A stretch of 64,000 bases of DNA from Methanospirillum hungatei (GTDB lineage Archaea > Halobacteriota > Methanomicrobia > Methanomicrobiales > Methanospirillaceae): NCBI RefSeq assembly GCF_019263745.1, contig NZ_CP077107.1:1984001-2048000 (forward strand), in the 5' to 3' direction. This document shows, piece by piece, positions 10,598 to 18,506 of this stretch. A program made the position numbers and the translations under genes. Each line of letters opens with the position of its first letter. Within the stretch, counting starts at the first letter, position 1. A model generated the notes under the pieces. The model was not told the origin of the DNA and made no database searches. It worked only from the letters and a program-made list of their open reading frames with translations.

Positions 10598-11225
10598 TAC
10601 CTATACCGATATCGGAGCTGATACACCGGAAGGATATGCCATATCACGTACATCACGGGAACTGGCCAGGAAGACCATCGGAGATGCTGGACCCCTTGAC
10701 CGGATTCGCCAGCGTTGCTCAATCGCTGTCGGTGATTTTGCAATGGCAGACCTGATGCGGTTTCAAGGAGATCCGGTGAGTGCCGGTTTTGCAGCTCTGC
10801 GAGCGGGAGCACCAATATTTACTGATATCAGGATGGTGCAGACCGGGATCCAAAAGAAGGGACACAAAAGTAAGGTGACCTGTATCCTTGATACCCTTTC
10901 ATCACCTGATACCGGGGGGAAGACACGCACATCTGCAGCAATTATGGCTCTTGGGGATCACCTTACCGGATCCATTATTGTTATCGGAAATGCTCCGTCA
11001 GCACTTCTGGTTCTGTGCGATATGATTCAAAAAGGGATCAGACCTGCCCTTATTATCGGGACACCGGTTGGTTTTGTGAACGCAGCAGAGTCAAAAGAAC
11101 TCCTTCGGACCTTTGATATCTCCTCGATCTCCAACGAAGGAACACGTGGGGGCACTCCGGTCGCCGTTGCTGCCATGAATGAGATCATCACCATGTTCGT
11201 GGAAGCGGCCGGAACCATTGAGTAA
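10587..11225 (+). CDS. cbiC: CbiC, cobalt-precorrin-8 methylmutase
   Basis: A 212-residue CbiC/CobH-like protein that would move the C11 methyl to C12, giving cobyrinate. Family blocks GDPVSAGFAALRAGAPIFTDIRMVQ, GNAPSALLVL and GTPVGFVNAAESKE are clear in the sequence. The expected catalytic His of the IHATGD-type motif is not seen: the aligned stretch reads CSIAVGD, placing Ile at residue 46. No other methylmutase is in the operon, so either the residue is dispensable or my remembered alignment is off. The ATG at 10587 was chosen over upstream starts that lie inside cbiH. Confidence 0.88.
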   Translation: MSTNTYTDIGADTPEGYAISRTSRELARKTIGDAGPLDRIRQRCSIAVGDFAMADLMRFQGDPVSAGFAALRAGAPIFTDIRMVQTGIQKKGHKSKVTCILDTLSSPDTGGKTRTSAAIMALGDHLTGSIIVIGNAPSALLVLCDMIQKGIRPALIIGTPVGFVNAAESKELLRTFDISSISNEGTRGGTPVAVAAMNEIITMFVEAAGTIE

Positions 11226-11226
11226 C

Positions 11227-12234
11227 ATGCAGGATCCGGTTAGCGGATTTACATATCCGGAGGAATGGGTCACTCTCTGTACAGACAAGACCTCACGCCT
11301 CCTTGTCAGTCAGGGTCTTGCGGTCCTTACTTCAGATGGAACGATACGAAGGCGTGGATTTACTACCGGGAGTTCCGCAGCTGCTGCAGCCAAGGCTTCA
11401 GTCCTCTCCCTCAAAAAAACCGGTATTACTGAAGTATCAATTCTTACCCCTACGGGTCTTCGTGTTCAGATACCGGTGTCAATAGACAGAGGAACCGGGG
11501 AATGTAGTAAATATTCCGGGGACTATCCGGGAGATGTGACGTCAGGACTGGTCTTTACAGCAGAAGCAACTGTCACCGATTCAGGAATTTCCCTTATCTT
11601 TGGCGAAGGGATCGGCAGATGGAGCCGTGACACTCCCCGGTACAAATCCGGAGATCCAGCAGTCTCTTACATGGCCAGAGATGAGATACAAACCGCAATA
11701 GAGGAGGCTGTGCAGGAAGCCGGGATATCTGGAGTGGCGGTCAGGATTTTTGCACGTCAGGGAAGAGAAGTTGCTGAAAAAACCCTGAATAAGATGGTCG
11801 GAGTTACAGAAGGAATATCCATACTTGGTACAACAGGGTTTGTTGAACCCTGGGATGATCACCTGGAGCAGGCCGCATGTGATCGGGCGGTTCATGCAGA
11901 ACGGGTCGTGCTTACCACTGGCAGGATCGGTATGCGATATGCCCGGATGTTATTCCCAGACCATAAAGTCATCCTTGCTGGCTCCCGACTGGGCACTATT
12001 ATTCCACATCTCACCGGTGAGGTTACCATCTGCGGTCTCCCTGCTCTTGTCTTAAAATATGTAAATCCCGCAATTCTTGAAGGAACCGGGTTTTCAACCG
12101 TTGAAGAATTCATGACAACCGAGCGCTTTCTGCCGGCCATGCAGGCATCTTTTCAGATCTATAAGAGCGCACACTCAAATGTCAGGATTGTCATTGTGAA
12201 CCGGGAAGGAACGATCATCGGAGACTCCGGATGA
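11227..12234 (+). CDS. cbiD: CbiD, cobalt-precorrin-5B C1-methyltransferase
   Basis: A 335-residue CbiD, the C1-methyltransferase unrelated to the other cbi methylases. The signature RRGFTTGSSAAAAAKA sits near residues 40-55, and IPVSIDRGTGECSKYSGDYPGDVTSG style segments follow; GTTGFVEPWDDHLEQA is also typical. The N terminus is about 30 residues longer than in many CbiD proteins. The ATG at 11227 directly follows the cbiC stop; the frame upstream lies inside cbiC. The end overlaps cbiE by 4 nt. Confidence 0.92.
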   Translation: MQDPVSGFTYPEEWVTLCTDKTSRLLVSQGLAVLTSDGTIRRRGFTTGSSAAAAAKASVLSLKKTGITEVSILTPTGLRVQIPVSIDRGTGECSKYSGDYPGDVTSGLVFTAEATVTDSGISLIFGEGIGRWSRDTPRYKSGDPAVSYMARDEIQTAIEEAVQEAGISGVAVRIFARQGREVAEKTLNKMVGVTEGISILGTTGFVEPWDDHLEQAACDRAVHAERVVLTTGRIGMRYARMLFPDHKVILAGSRLGTIIPHLTGEVTICGLPALVLKYVNPAILEGTGFSTVEEFMTTERFLPAMQASFQIYKSAHSNVRIVIVNREGTIIGDSG

Positions 12235-12812
12235 AGATTGTTGGTGTAGGGTGCGGGCCGGGAATGCTGACTGAAGCGGCTATTGTAGCAATTCAAACAG
12301 GTAATCTTATCGTCGGTTCAGAACGCGCTCTAGAAATTGTCAAAAACTACATCTCCAAACATGCAGAAGTCCGGATCATTGAGGATTACAAAGCACTTCG
12401 GATACTTCCTTCCCATGCAATCGTACTTTCAACCGGGGATCCGATGATATCAGGACTTGGTTATCTTGGAGGAGAGATAATTCCCGGAATATCTTCCGTA
12501 CAACTAGGTGCAGCAAAGACAGGTATCTCTTTAACAAACCTGTATCTTGTCACTGCTCATGGAAGAAATCATGACCAGGCAATTGCTGAATGCTGTGAAA
12601 TGACAAGATCTCATAGAAAAACCTGTATTATTGGAGATCCTGCATTTCCAATCGAAAAATTAGCCAAACGACTAATATCTATTGATCCAAATTGTCGGAT
12701 TGTTGTATGTGAAAATCTGGGTTACTCAGATGAGAAGATTTACGAAGGAACAGCTCAAGATCCTCCAGTGATTGAAGGAAAAATGTTTATTCTATTTGTT
12801 ACCGGAACATAG
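12231..12812 (+). CDS. cbiE: CbiE, cobalt-precorrin-7 C5-methyltransferase
   Basis: Tetrapyrrole methyltransferase of 193 residues that methylates C5, the partner activity of CbiT. It starts MKIVGVGCGPGMLTEAA and has LSTGDPMISGLGYLGGEIIPGISS, the CbiE core. It is the last gene of the operon; a long gene-free gap follows. Codon use becomes more AT-rich towards its end. Not present nearby are cbiJ (precorrin-6A reductase), a cobalt chelatase and cbiA. Confidence 0.92.
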   Translation: MKIVGVGCGPGMLTEAAIVAIQTGNLIVGSERALEIVKNYISKHAEVRIIEDYKALRILPSHAIVLSTGDPMISGLGYLGGEIIPGISSVQLGAAKTGISLTNLYLVTAHGRNHDQAIAECCEMTRSHRKTCIIGDPAFPIEKLAKRLISIDPNCRIVVCENLGYSDEKIYEGTAQDPPVIEGKMFILFVTGT

Positions 12813-12846
12813 AATAGAAACATAAACAAATTTTTAAGGAAAGGGG

Positions 12847-13042
12847 ATTGGTCTCTGCTCCCTTGGGGCAGTCAACCAGTGATAATGGGTATCACAGAGA
12901 CCAATGGGGTCTTCATCGAACATTCTCCTCCTACAAGAACCTCATGAATTGATACACACATTTGATGGGGGGTGTGAAATGAGGCATTTCACATGTATGC
13001 GTCAGGTGTTATTCGGATGGGGGGTGTCTCCATGCAGGTTCT
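12847..13042 (+). ncRNA. Candidate structured RNA with two folded domains (undescribed)
   Basis: Domain 1: a perfect 11-bp stem (12847-12857 with 12895-12905, ATTGGTCTCTG / CAGAGACCAAT) encloses two hairpins, 12858-12868 and 12880-12894 (TGATA/TATCA), forming a three-way junction. Domain 2: AGAACCT-CATG (12936-12946) pairs with CATG-C-AGGTTCT (13031-13042) around a perfect 9-bp hairpin, TGTGAAATG AGG CATTTCACA at 12973-12993. The block is much richer in G+C than the AT-rich DNA after it. A TATA-like AAATTTTTAAGG at 12828-12839 could start it at about 12845-12860. I recognise no known RNA family. Either strand could be transcribed; plus is assumed from the TATA-like site. It could also be the leader of the next gene or a repeat element. 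Confidence 0.5.
12964..13027 (+). repeat. Two copies of a 12-nt G-rich direct repeat
   Basis: GATGGGGGGTGT occurs exactly at 12964-12975 and 13016-13027, 52 nt apart start to start. Each carries a run of six G. Both lie in the terminal parts of domain 2 of the folded RNA candidate, on either side of its central hairpin. Confidence 0.85.
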
Positions 13043-13227
13043 AATGCAGAGAGGTAATTATAGATTATCACTGAGATATATTAAATTTAGCCTTTGGGAT
13101 CCTATAAATTGCTGTTTAGAATAATATTTCAGGATATAAATTTAGGCAACCAGATTTAATGCAAATTTAGAATTCATTATGCTGAAAACAAAAAATTATA
13201 AAATATATTGCATGCCTATTAGGATAT
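13043..13227 (+). promoter_or_regulatory. AT-rich promoter region of the transposase-like gene
   Basis: About 185 nt of very AT-rich DNA without a coding frame. ATTATAAAATATAT at 13193-13206 is a good TATA candidate and lies about 25-30 nt before the GTG start at 13228, so the mRNA would have almost no leader, although TAGGAT at 13219-13224 could act as a weak ribosome site. No terminal inverted repeat was seen. Confidence 0.45.
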
Positions 13228-14757
13228 GTGAAAACTACAACCCGTGTCAAAAAGATCAACGGGCATGAATACCTGTATGAGATCACCTATTATTACGATA
13301 AAGAAACCAGGAGAACCAGACAAAAGAGCAGATACCTGGGAAAAAATATCGATGGGCAACCGGTCAGAGTAAGGGAAAAAGCAAAAACCCCTGAACGGGT
13401 CTATGCTTTTGGAGAATTCATTCCCTATCTTCAGGCAGTAAAAACCTTGCATATTCAGGAGATCTTAGCAGCACATCTGACAGACCATGAAGTCAGGCTC
13501 TTTTTAACCCTCCTTTTTGCAGGTATTCATCATCCAGATGCATTACATTCACCCGCTTCATGGTATGACGGGACTGTTCTTCCACGGTTTTTTTCTGGGC
13601 TAAAAATAACTGCACAAAACATTACCCGACTTTTGAAAAAACTGGGAGAAGGATCAATACACCTCAGTATCTGCCGTTCCTTATCACAGATACCAGAAAG
13701 CGGAAATATGAGAATAAGCACGGTTAACATTCCGATGATCCAGGAAACATCATGGTTTAAAGGAATCTCTCACCATGGAATTGAACCTATTGCTCTGTTT
13801 TACGATAATATAGAAAATATTCCCGTCGGATATCTTTCAACGGCCCAATACCTCATCACATCAGATCTCATCAAAGCGGTTAACGCCGGAATGCGCCTAT
13901 TTTCTGGAAAAAAAGGCGTAATCATATCAGGAAAAAACTATTCATCATCAATGAACCTGTATGGAGCGATATATAGTGAATTGCCTGTTATCTTCCCACT
14001 TGATCCTGACCATGACATAATAAAAGAGGAGATAAAGCATTACAGGACCGATTTGATGCATCCAAAAAACCTCAAAATTTTCCGCGGTGAAACATTGTTT
14101 GTTATTCCGGTAAACCTCACTCTAGAAACAGTGAATTTAAAGGGATATATCATCTACAGCCCACGAAAAGAGGAGGAGATCAGAGAGAGATTCAGCGAAG
14201 ATGTGAATCTCATTCTTGAAAATTTAAATGATAAACCAATTTATAAGTGGGTGAATCCGGCCGAAGCAGTTGCGGATGTTGCTGGTAAGTATGAACCATT
14301 CCTTCAATGGCGAGTCCAGAATAATAGAATATTAGTTGATGTGAAAAAGAAAGCATTGGGTAAATATTTAAAAAATAGTGGAATATCGGTCATCATTTCC
14401 GGAGACCCTGAGTACCAGTGGGATACCTGCCTTGAATGGCTCGAGGAACGAGCAAAATCTGAAAATTTCCTCACTACATTTATTAAAAATTTTCAAGTAT
14501 TCCCACTTTCTGTTGATAGTGAAATTATGCGAAACGGAGCGTTCCTTATTGCATTTATCGCCCATGTGATAACCAACTGGGTTCATGTACAGTATGAAAA
14601 ATCGGGACTGTTATCTATTTACACTGCCGAAAAAATTGCTCTTGAACTGACAAAAATCCGTCTCATCGGCCTTGGAAATGACAGAGTTCTGATAACCGGG
14701 CTCTCATCCAGACAAAAAGAGATTCTTGATACACTTAAATGGACTGCCGAAGTATAA
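13228..14757 (+). CDS. IS1634-type transposase relative, catalytic aspartates apparently lost
   Basis: A 509-residue protein with the plan of IS1634/IS1549-like DDE transposases: the N-terminal beta-rich stretch ending RRTRQKSRYLGKNIDG (about 28-43), the GEFIPYLQAVKTLHIQEIL region, a DDE core, and a tail with the family pattern LTKIRLIGL..RVLITGLSSRQKEIL. From memory of methanogen members, the first Asp (in an IYDITSL-type motif) aligns with Asn167 (STVNIPM) and the second (MDRGFFS type) with Ser234 (IISGKNYS); the Glu position keeps Glu412. The frame has no stops or shifts at full length. No terminal repeats or target duplication were seen. It is probably a domesticated or decaying transposase whose function is unknown. 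Start is GTG. Confidence 0.75.
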   Translation: MKTTTRVKKINGHEYLYEITYYYDKETRRTRQKSRYLGKNIDGQPVRVREKAKTPERVYAFGEFIPYLQAVKTLHIQEILAAHLTDHEVRLFLTLLFAGIHHPDALHSPASWYDGTVLPRFFSGLKITAQNITRLLKKLGEGSIHLSICRSLSQIPESGNMRISTVNIPMIQETSWFKGISHHGIEPIALFYDNIENIPVGYLSTAQYLITSDLIKAVNAGMRLFSGKKGVIISGKNYSSSMNLYGAIYSELPVIFPLDPDHDIIKEEIKHYRTDLMHPKNLKIFRGETLFVIPVNLTLETVNLKGYIIYSPRKEEEIRERFSEDVNLILENLNDKPIYKWVNPAEAVADVAGKYEPFLQWRVQNNRILVDVKKKALGKYLKNSGISVIISGDPEYQWDTCLEWLEERAKSENFLTTFIKNFQVFPLSVDSEIMRNGAFLIAFIAHVITNWVHVQYEKSGLLSIYTAEKIALELTKIRLIGLGNDRVLITGLSSRQKEILDTLKWTAEV

Positions 14758-14809
14758 TAGGAAGTAGGATTGCTATATTCTAATTAGGCAGCTTTTCTAA
14801 AGTTGAAGA

Positions 14810-14827
14810 CCTAATTGAAAAATTAGG
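14810..14827 (+). terminator. Hairpin after the transposase-like gene
   Basis: CCTAATT and AATTAGG form a perfect 7-bp stem with a GAAA loop, 52 nt after the stop at 14757. There is no clear T run after it. The sequence AATTAGGCAG occurs twice nearby (14781-14790 and 14821-14830). It lies between this gene and the end of the convergent MutY-like gene and could serve as a terminator or RNA-stabilising stem. Confidence 0.4.
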
Positions 14828-14855
14828 CAGGCCATCAAAAACGCATTTAAGTGAC

Positions 14856-15710
14856 TCACAGAAAGAAGTCTTTACTATCAAGAAACCGGATAAGAGACCC
14901 ATCCCTCATCAGAAGGCCCTCATGTATCATCTGCCCGAGAATCCGATCCGTCCGCTCCTTCTCACTCTGGATTTTCTGATGGATGATGTCAACCGCTGTA
15001 GGACCCTCATCTAATAGGATTTTCAGGATTCTCCCCCGAATCTCCCTATCACTCCCGGAGAATTTCGATTGCACCGCATAATGCCTGCTCCGGCGGTTCG
15101 GATTCTCTATTGCCCCCGCAAGATATGTTCCGTAATCCATGATACTGTAATACCAATCCCGGGGGTGCGTGTGGTCAAGAGTCCGGTTGAGCACCGGATA
15201 GATCTCTTTATCTGATACGCTCCCCCGGTCCTGAAAAAAATGGTGAATAAAAACGCGGCGGACATTTGTCTCAATGAATACTACCGGGCGATCATAGGCG
15301 AACACAACTATCGATCCTGCAGTTGCGGCGCCAATTCCAGGAAGCGTCTGTAGTACTGCTGGGTCATCAGGAACAACTCCGTCCCACCGGTTCATTATCT
15401 CCTGTGAAATCTGAAGGAGGTATTTTGCCCGTCGGTTATAGCCAAGTCCCTGCCATACCCGCAGGACATCCTCAAGTGATGCCTGCGCAAGAGCCGCAAA
15501 ATCAGGGAAAATCTGCATAAACTCCTCAAACTTTTTCAGGACCCGGGGGACCTGGGTCTGCTGCAGCATTATCTCAGATACAACAACCCGGTAAGGAGTA
15601 ATCTCGTCCCTCCATGGCATGGGGCGCCGGTTCTTCAGATAAAACTCTGAAAGCATTGCATTGAACCGGTGTATTGATACAGAATCATCAGAGTCAAAAA
15701 ATTCGTCCAT
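14856..15710 (-). CDS. MutY-like adenine DNA glycosylase without an iron-sulphur cluster
   Basis: HhH-GPD superfamily base-excision glycosylase, related to MutY (removes A opposite 8-oxoG). PWRDEITPYRVVVSEIMLQQTQ near 32-53 holds the catalytic Glu46; the helix-hairpin-helix is LPGIGAATAGS (about 123-133). The usual catalytic Asp (LDGNV/DTNV) is replaced by Glu147 in FIETNVRRV. The four-Cys cluster loop is absent: the region reads NPNRRSRHYAVQSKFSGSD, and a short helical domain follows. This fits a recognised cluster-less MutY-like clade whose substrate I cannot state. The ATG at 15710 was chosen; the frame also allows a TTG at 15734. Confidence 0.8.
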   Translation of the reverse strand: MDEFFDSDDSVSIHRFNAMLSEFYLKNRRPMPWRDEITPYRVVVSEIMLQQTQVPRVLKKFEEFMQIFPDFAALAQASLEDVLRVWQGLGYNRRAKYLLQISQEIMNRWDGVVPDDPAVLQTLPGIGAATAGSIVVFAYDRPVVFIETNVRRVFIHHFFQDRGSVSDKEIYPVLNRTLDHTHPRDWYYSIMDYGTYLAGAIENPNRRSRHYAVQSKFSGSDREIRGRILKILLDEGPTAVDIIHQKIQSEKERTDRILGQMIHEGLLMRDGSLIRFLDSKDFFL

Positions 15711-15910
15711 GTAACCAGTCAACCAGAATCCCAAATATTAGTTATATTCTCCCCGTCTTCAGGATGTAGCATTCAAATATATCTCCTCACCTATAGAACA
15801 ATCAGACAATAATAGTGCAAGAAAATGGATTATGTACGGAAATCAGTCTGTATCTCGCGGTATCCGAATCTACTTATTCACAGAAACCATTTGTATACAC
15901 GAATATCTTT

Positions 15911-16120
15911 ATGAAATCTGAAATTTCTGAATATCTAAAAGAAATCACCCCTGATATTATCAGTTCGAATTCTGACCCTGCCTTGGTAAACCGTTTACTC
16001 GGTATTATCGAAGAACTGCAGGATGAAGTGAAGCGTCTGAAAAGAACCCAGGGTTTTGATGTCGTCAGGGGCAAGAGACAAAAGCCACTGAACTACATAG
16101 CCGGAAAAGATAAGATCTAA
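15911..16120 (+). CDS. Small hypothetical protein with a coiled-coil segment
   Basis: A 69-residue frame starting MKSEISEYLKEITPD. The middle (about 27-43, LLGIIEELQDEVKRLKR) has a heptad-like pattern and the end is basic. I recognise no family. The start has no Shine-Dalgarno; a TATA-like TTTGTATACA lies about 20 nt upstream, so the transcript could be leaderless. The frame is open upstream to a GTG at 15815, but that part looks less protein-like. It is divergent from the MutY-like gene. Confidence 0.45.
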   Translation: MKSEISEYLKEITPDIISSNSDPALVNRLLGIIEELQDEVKRLKRTQGFDVVRGKRQKPLNYIAGKDKI

Positions 16121-16194
16121 ATTTTAATCTTAAACCCCTACAGGGAACTGATCTCAATTTTTTTCTCCTGCCATGATGACTATTCCCCTGACAG

Positions 16195-17109
16195 ATGACC
16201 AGTCCAGGGTACCTCACCATCTCCCGTGAACTTCTCATTTCCCGGATACACGCAATAGAGGAACGTTCTTCACCATGTATCCTCTGTCCCCGTCACTGCA
16301 GAGCCCTACGCTCCGATGGGGAGTATGGATTTTGCAGAATCGGTATCCATCCCCATGTTGCCTCATTCGGCCAGCATTTTGGCGAAGAACAGCCAATATC
16401 GGGGACCAAGGGATCAGGGACCATCTTTTTTACCGGATGCACCATGGGATGCATGTTTTGCCAGAACTATGAAATTAGCCATGAGCGGATGGGGAGGGAA
16501 ATAACCGAACAGGATCTCGCAAACATCTATCTCCATCTTCAGGCGCAGGGATGCCATAATATCAATCTGGTCACCCCAACCCACCAACTCCCGGCAATCC
16601 TGAAAGCGCTCCTGATTGCATCAGATACCGGTCTTCATATCCCGATTGTGTATAATACAGGAGGATATGAAGACCCGGACACACTCCAGCTTTTGGAAGG
16701 AATCATCGATATCTATATGCCGGATTTCAAATTTGCAGACGAGCGGACAGGCAGCATACTGGCACATACACCTGATTACCCACAGATTTGTAAGGCAGCA
16801 CTGAGTGAGATGCATCGTCAGGTGGGTGACCTTGCCCTTGAGAACGGTATTGCAACACACGGACTCCTCATCCGGCACCTTCTCCTCCCCGGAAGGAGTG
16901 AAGAGTCAGAAAAGATTATCCGTTTCATCGCTGATCAGATCTCCCCGAATACCTGGCTCAATATCATGGACCAGTACCGTCCGGCTGGTGATATCAGGAG
17001 AACCTGTCCAGACGACTTTTCTGATCTTCTTCGCCGGGTATCACCTGAAGAAGTGGCGAGGGCAATCAGGATTGCAAAAGAGAGGGGCCTTATCAGGGGC
17101 CTTGAGTAA
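16195..17109 (+). CDS. Radical SAM protein of the PflA-like COG1313 family
   Basis: A 304-residue radical SAM enzyme. The cluster motif is FTGCTMGCMFCQN (Cys at CxxxCxxC, about 79-91). An N-terminal CxxC..C cluster (CILCPRHCRALRSDGEYGFC) is typical of this branch, which is related to pyruvate formate-lyase activases and the AmmeMemoRadiSam system proteins. NTGGYEDPDTLQLL and PDFKF are conserved segments. The substrate is not known for this family. It ends 17 nt before the convergent photolyase gene. Confidence 0.85.
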   Translation: MTSPGYLTISRELLISRIHAIEERSSPCILCPRHCRALRSDGEYGFCRIGIHPHVASFGQHFGEEQPISGTKGSGTIFFTGCTMGCMFCQNYEISHERMGREITEQDLANIYLHLQAQGCHNINLVTPTHQLPAILKALLIASDTGLHIPIVYNTGGYEDPDTLQLLEGIIDIYMPDFKFADERTGSILAHTPDYPQICKAALSEMHRQVGDLALENGIATHGLLIRHLLLPGRSEESEKIIRFIADQISPNTWLNIMDQYRPAGDIRRTCPDDFSDLLRRVSPEEVARAIRIAKERGLIRGLE

Positions 17110-17126
17110 ATTAGCCAACATCAGGT

Positions 17127-18473
17127 TCAGGAATAGAGTTCAAGTGTCCGATCTACCCATCCATCCAGCCTGAACTTCCGCCTGAGTCCTGCCTCATTCA
17201 TGAACCGGATGGTTCCAAAAATAGGTCTCTCCTTCCATGGCCGGTCATGTTTTCCAAAACACCAGGCAACCCCGCAGAATCCGTTCGGGTCCCGTCCATC
17301 GAGTTCATACCGGTTATTGAGAGAAAGCGCAACAGCATATGCCTCTTCAGGTGTTTCGGTCCATTCAAGGATCTTTTTCCCCCAGTACATTCGCAGGTAT
17401 CCATGCAGATAGCCGGTCCGAATCATCGAGAGTTGCATCGCATTCCAAGCCGTATCATGAGTCCTGCACTGCTCAAAATCTGCCAGTGTGTATGAATACT
17501 CCCGTGAATCCATCCGGTGTTTCCCAAGGGTCTTCCTCGTCCATTCCGGAAGGCCATCATAATGATCATAGCGGGGATTATACCAGACAAAATTATGTGA
17601 TAACTCCCTCCGAACGATGAGTTGTTCCAGGAACGCATTTGTTCCTGGTCCGGGATGGTCCATCACTCGGAGGGCGATATCAAGCGGTGATATTTGGCCG
17701 AAATGAAGGTATGCGCTTAAATATGATGTTGCCCGGGCTGTCGGATCATTATGGGTGGCCTCATACCGGTCGATAGTCCCGGAAAGAAATGCAGAGAGAT
17801 AATGGTCTGCAGCGGTCTCTCCTCCGGGAAGGAACTGAGGAGAAGTATCATCAGTAACAGGTTCCTGGTTAAACTCGCGTTTTGTTGCGGACGAAATTTC
17901 CATGAATGGCTGATAGTCCGTCGATTCTACCTGCACATGCCGGGTGGTGAGGGGGTGCAGAAAGGCAGGCAGTTGTCGGGTAATTTTTGGCCTGAATGTT
18001 CCTGCCGACCATTCCTCTTTTGGTGAAGCAACCTGAACCGGTACGATCAGATTGGTCTCAACAACTACTACCTTACAGGGAACGGCATCAATGACCTTCT
18101 GCCTCCATTCCCGCTGAAGCCGGATCCAGCCCTGATCAGTAACTACCATGCAGGCATCGTCTGCTATCCGGGGAATGATATCAACCGGACTCCCGGACAG
18201 GATCTGAAATCCGATTCCCCGCTCGGAGAGAGAACGGTTCACATCCTGAAGACCTTCCCATAAAAACCGGTAATGAACAGGTGTTGCCTCAGAATAGGAG
18301 CGGACAAGGCAGAAGACGACGATAAGTGGTTTTTTCAGATCGTTCGATCTTTCGATGGCATATTCAAGGGCATGGTTAAACCTGGTCCTGACCGCTGATT
18401 GCATCCAGTAGAGGATGTACGAACCCTTCGGTTCCTGGTTATTGAAAGAAGTAATTCGTTCAGGCTGGATCAT
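17127..18473 (-). CDS. phr: Class II CPD photolyase
   Basis: A 448-residue deoxyribodipyrimidine photolyase that repairs UV cyclobutane dimers with light and FAD. The N-terminal alpha/beta antenna domain contains GSYILYWMQSAVRTRFNHAL; the C-terminal FAD domain has YLHFGQISPLDIA, ELSHNFVWYN, WNAMQLSMIRTGYLHGYLRMYWGKK and a class II ending with LNNRYELDGRDPNGFCGVAWCFGKHDRPW. Length is standard. A TATA box lies only about 25 nt before the ATG, so the mRNA is probably leaderless. Confidence 0.95.
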   Translation of the reverse strand: MIQPERITSFNNQEPKGSYILYWMQSAVRTRFNHALEYAIERSNDLKKPLIVVFCLVRSYSEATPVHYRFLWEGLQDVNRSLSERGIGFQILSGSPVDIIPRIADDACMVVTDQGWIRLQREWRQKVIDAVPCKVVVVETNLIVPVQVASPKEEWSAGTFRPKITRQLPAFLHPLTTRHVQVESTDYQPFMEISSATKREFNQEPVTDDTSPQFLPGGETAADHYLSAFLSGTIDRYEATHNDPTARATSYLSAYLHFGQISPLDIALRVMDHPGPGTNAFLEQLIVRRELSHNFVWYNPRYDHYDGLPEWTRKTLGKHRMDSREYSYTLADFEQCRTHDTAWNAMQLSMIRTGYLHGYLRMYWGKKILEWTETPEEAYAVALSLNNRYELDGRDPNGFCGVAWCFGKHDRPWKERPIFGTIRFMNEAGLRRKFRLDGWVDRTLELYS

Positions 18474-18493
18474 GAGTAATACCAGATGGCACA

Positions 18494-18506
18494 GGTTTTT
18501 TATATG
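18494..18506 (-). promoter_or_regulatory. TATA box of the photolyase gene
   Basis: On the minus strand CCATATAAAAAAC is a strong TATA element. Its centre is about 27 nt from the photolyase ATG at 18473, which predicts transcription starting at or just before the start codon. The rest of the gap (18507-18719) holds no gene that I can see. Confidence 0.65.

Noticed and set aside
13043-14855. Active insertion sequence with terminal repeats
   Set aside because: I looked for inverted ends and a target duplication around the transposase-like gene; only short AATTAGGCAG-type direct similarities were seen.
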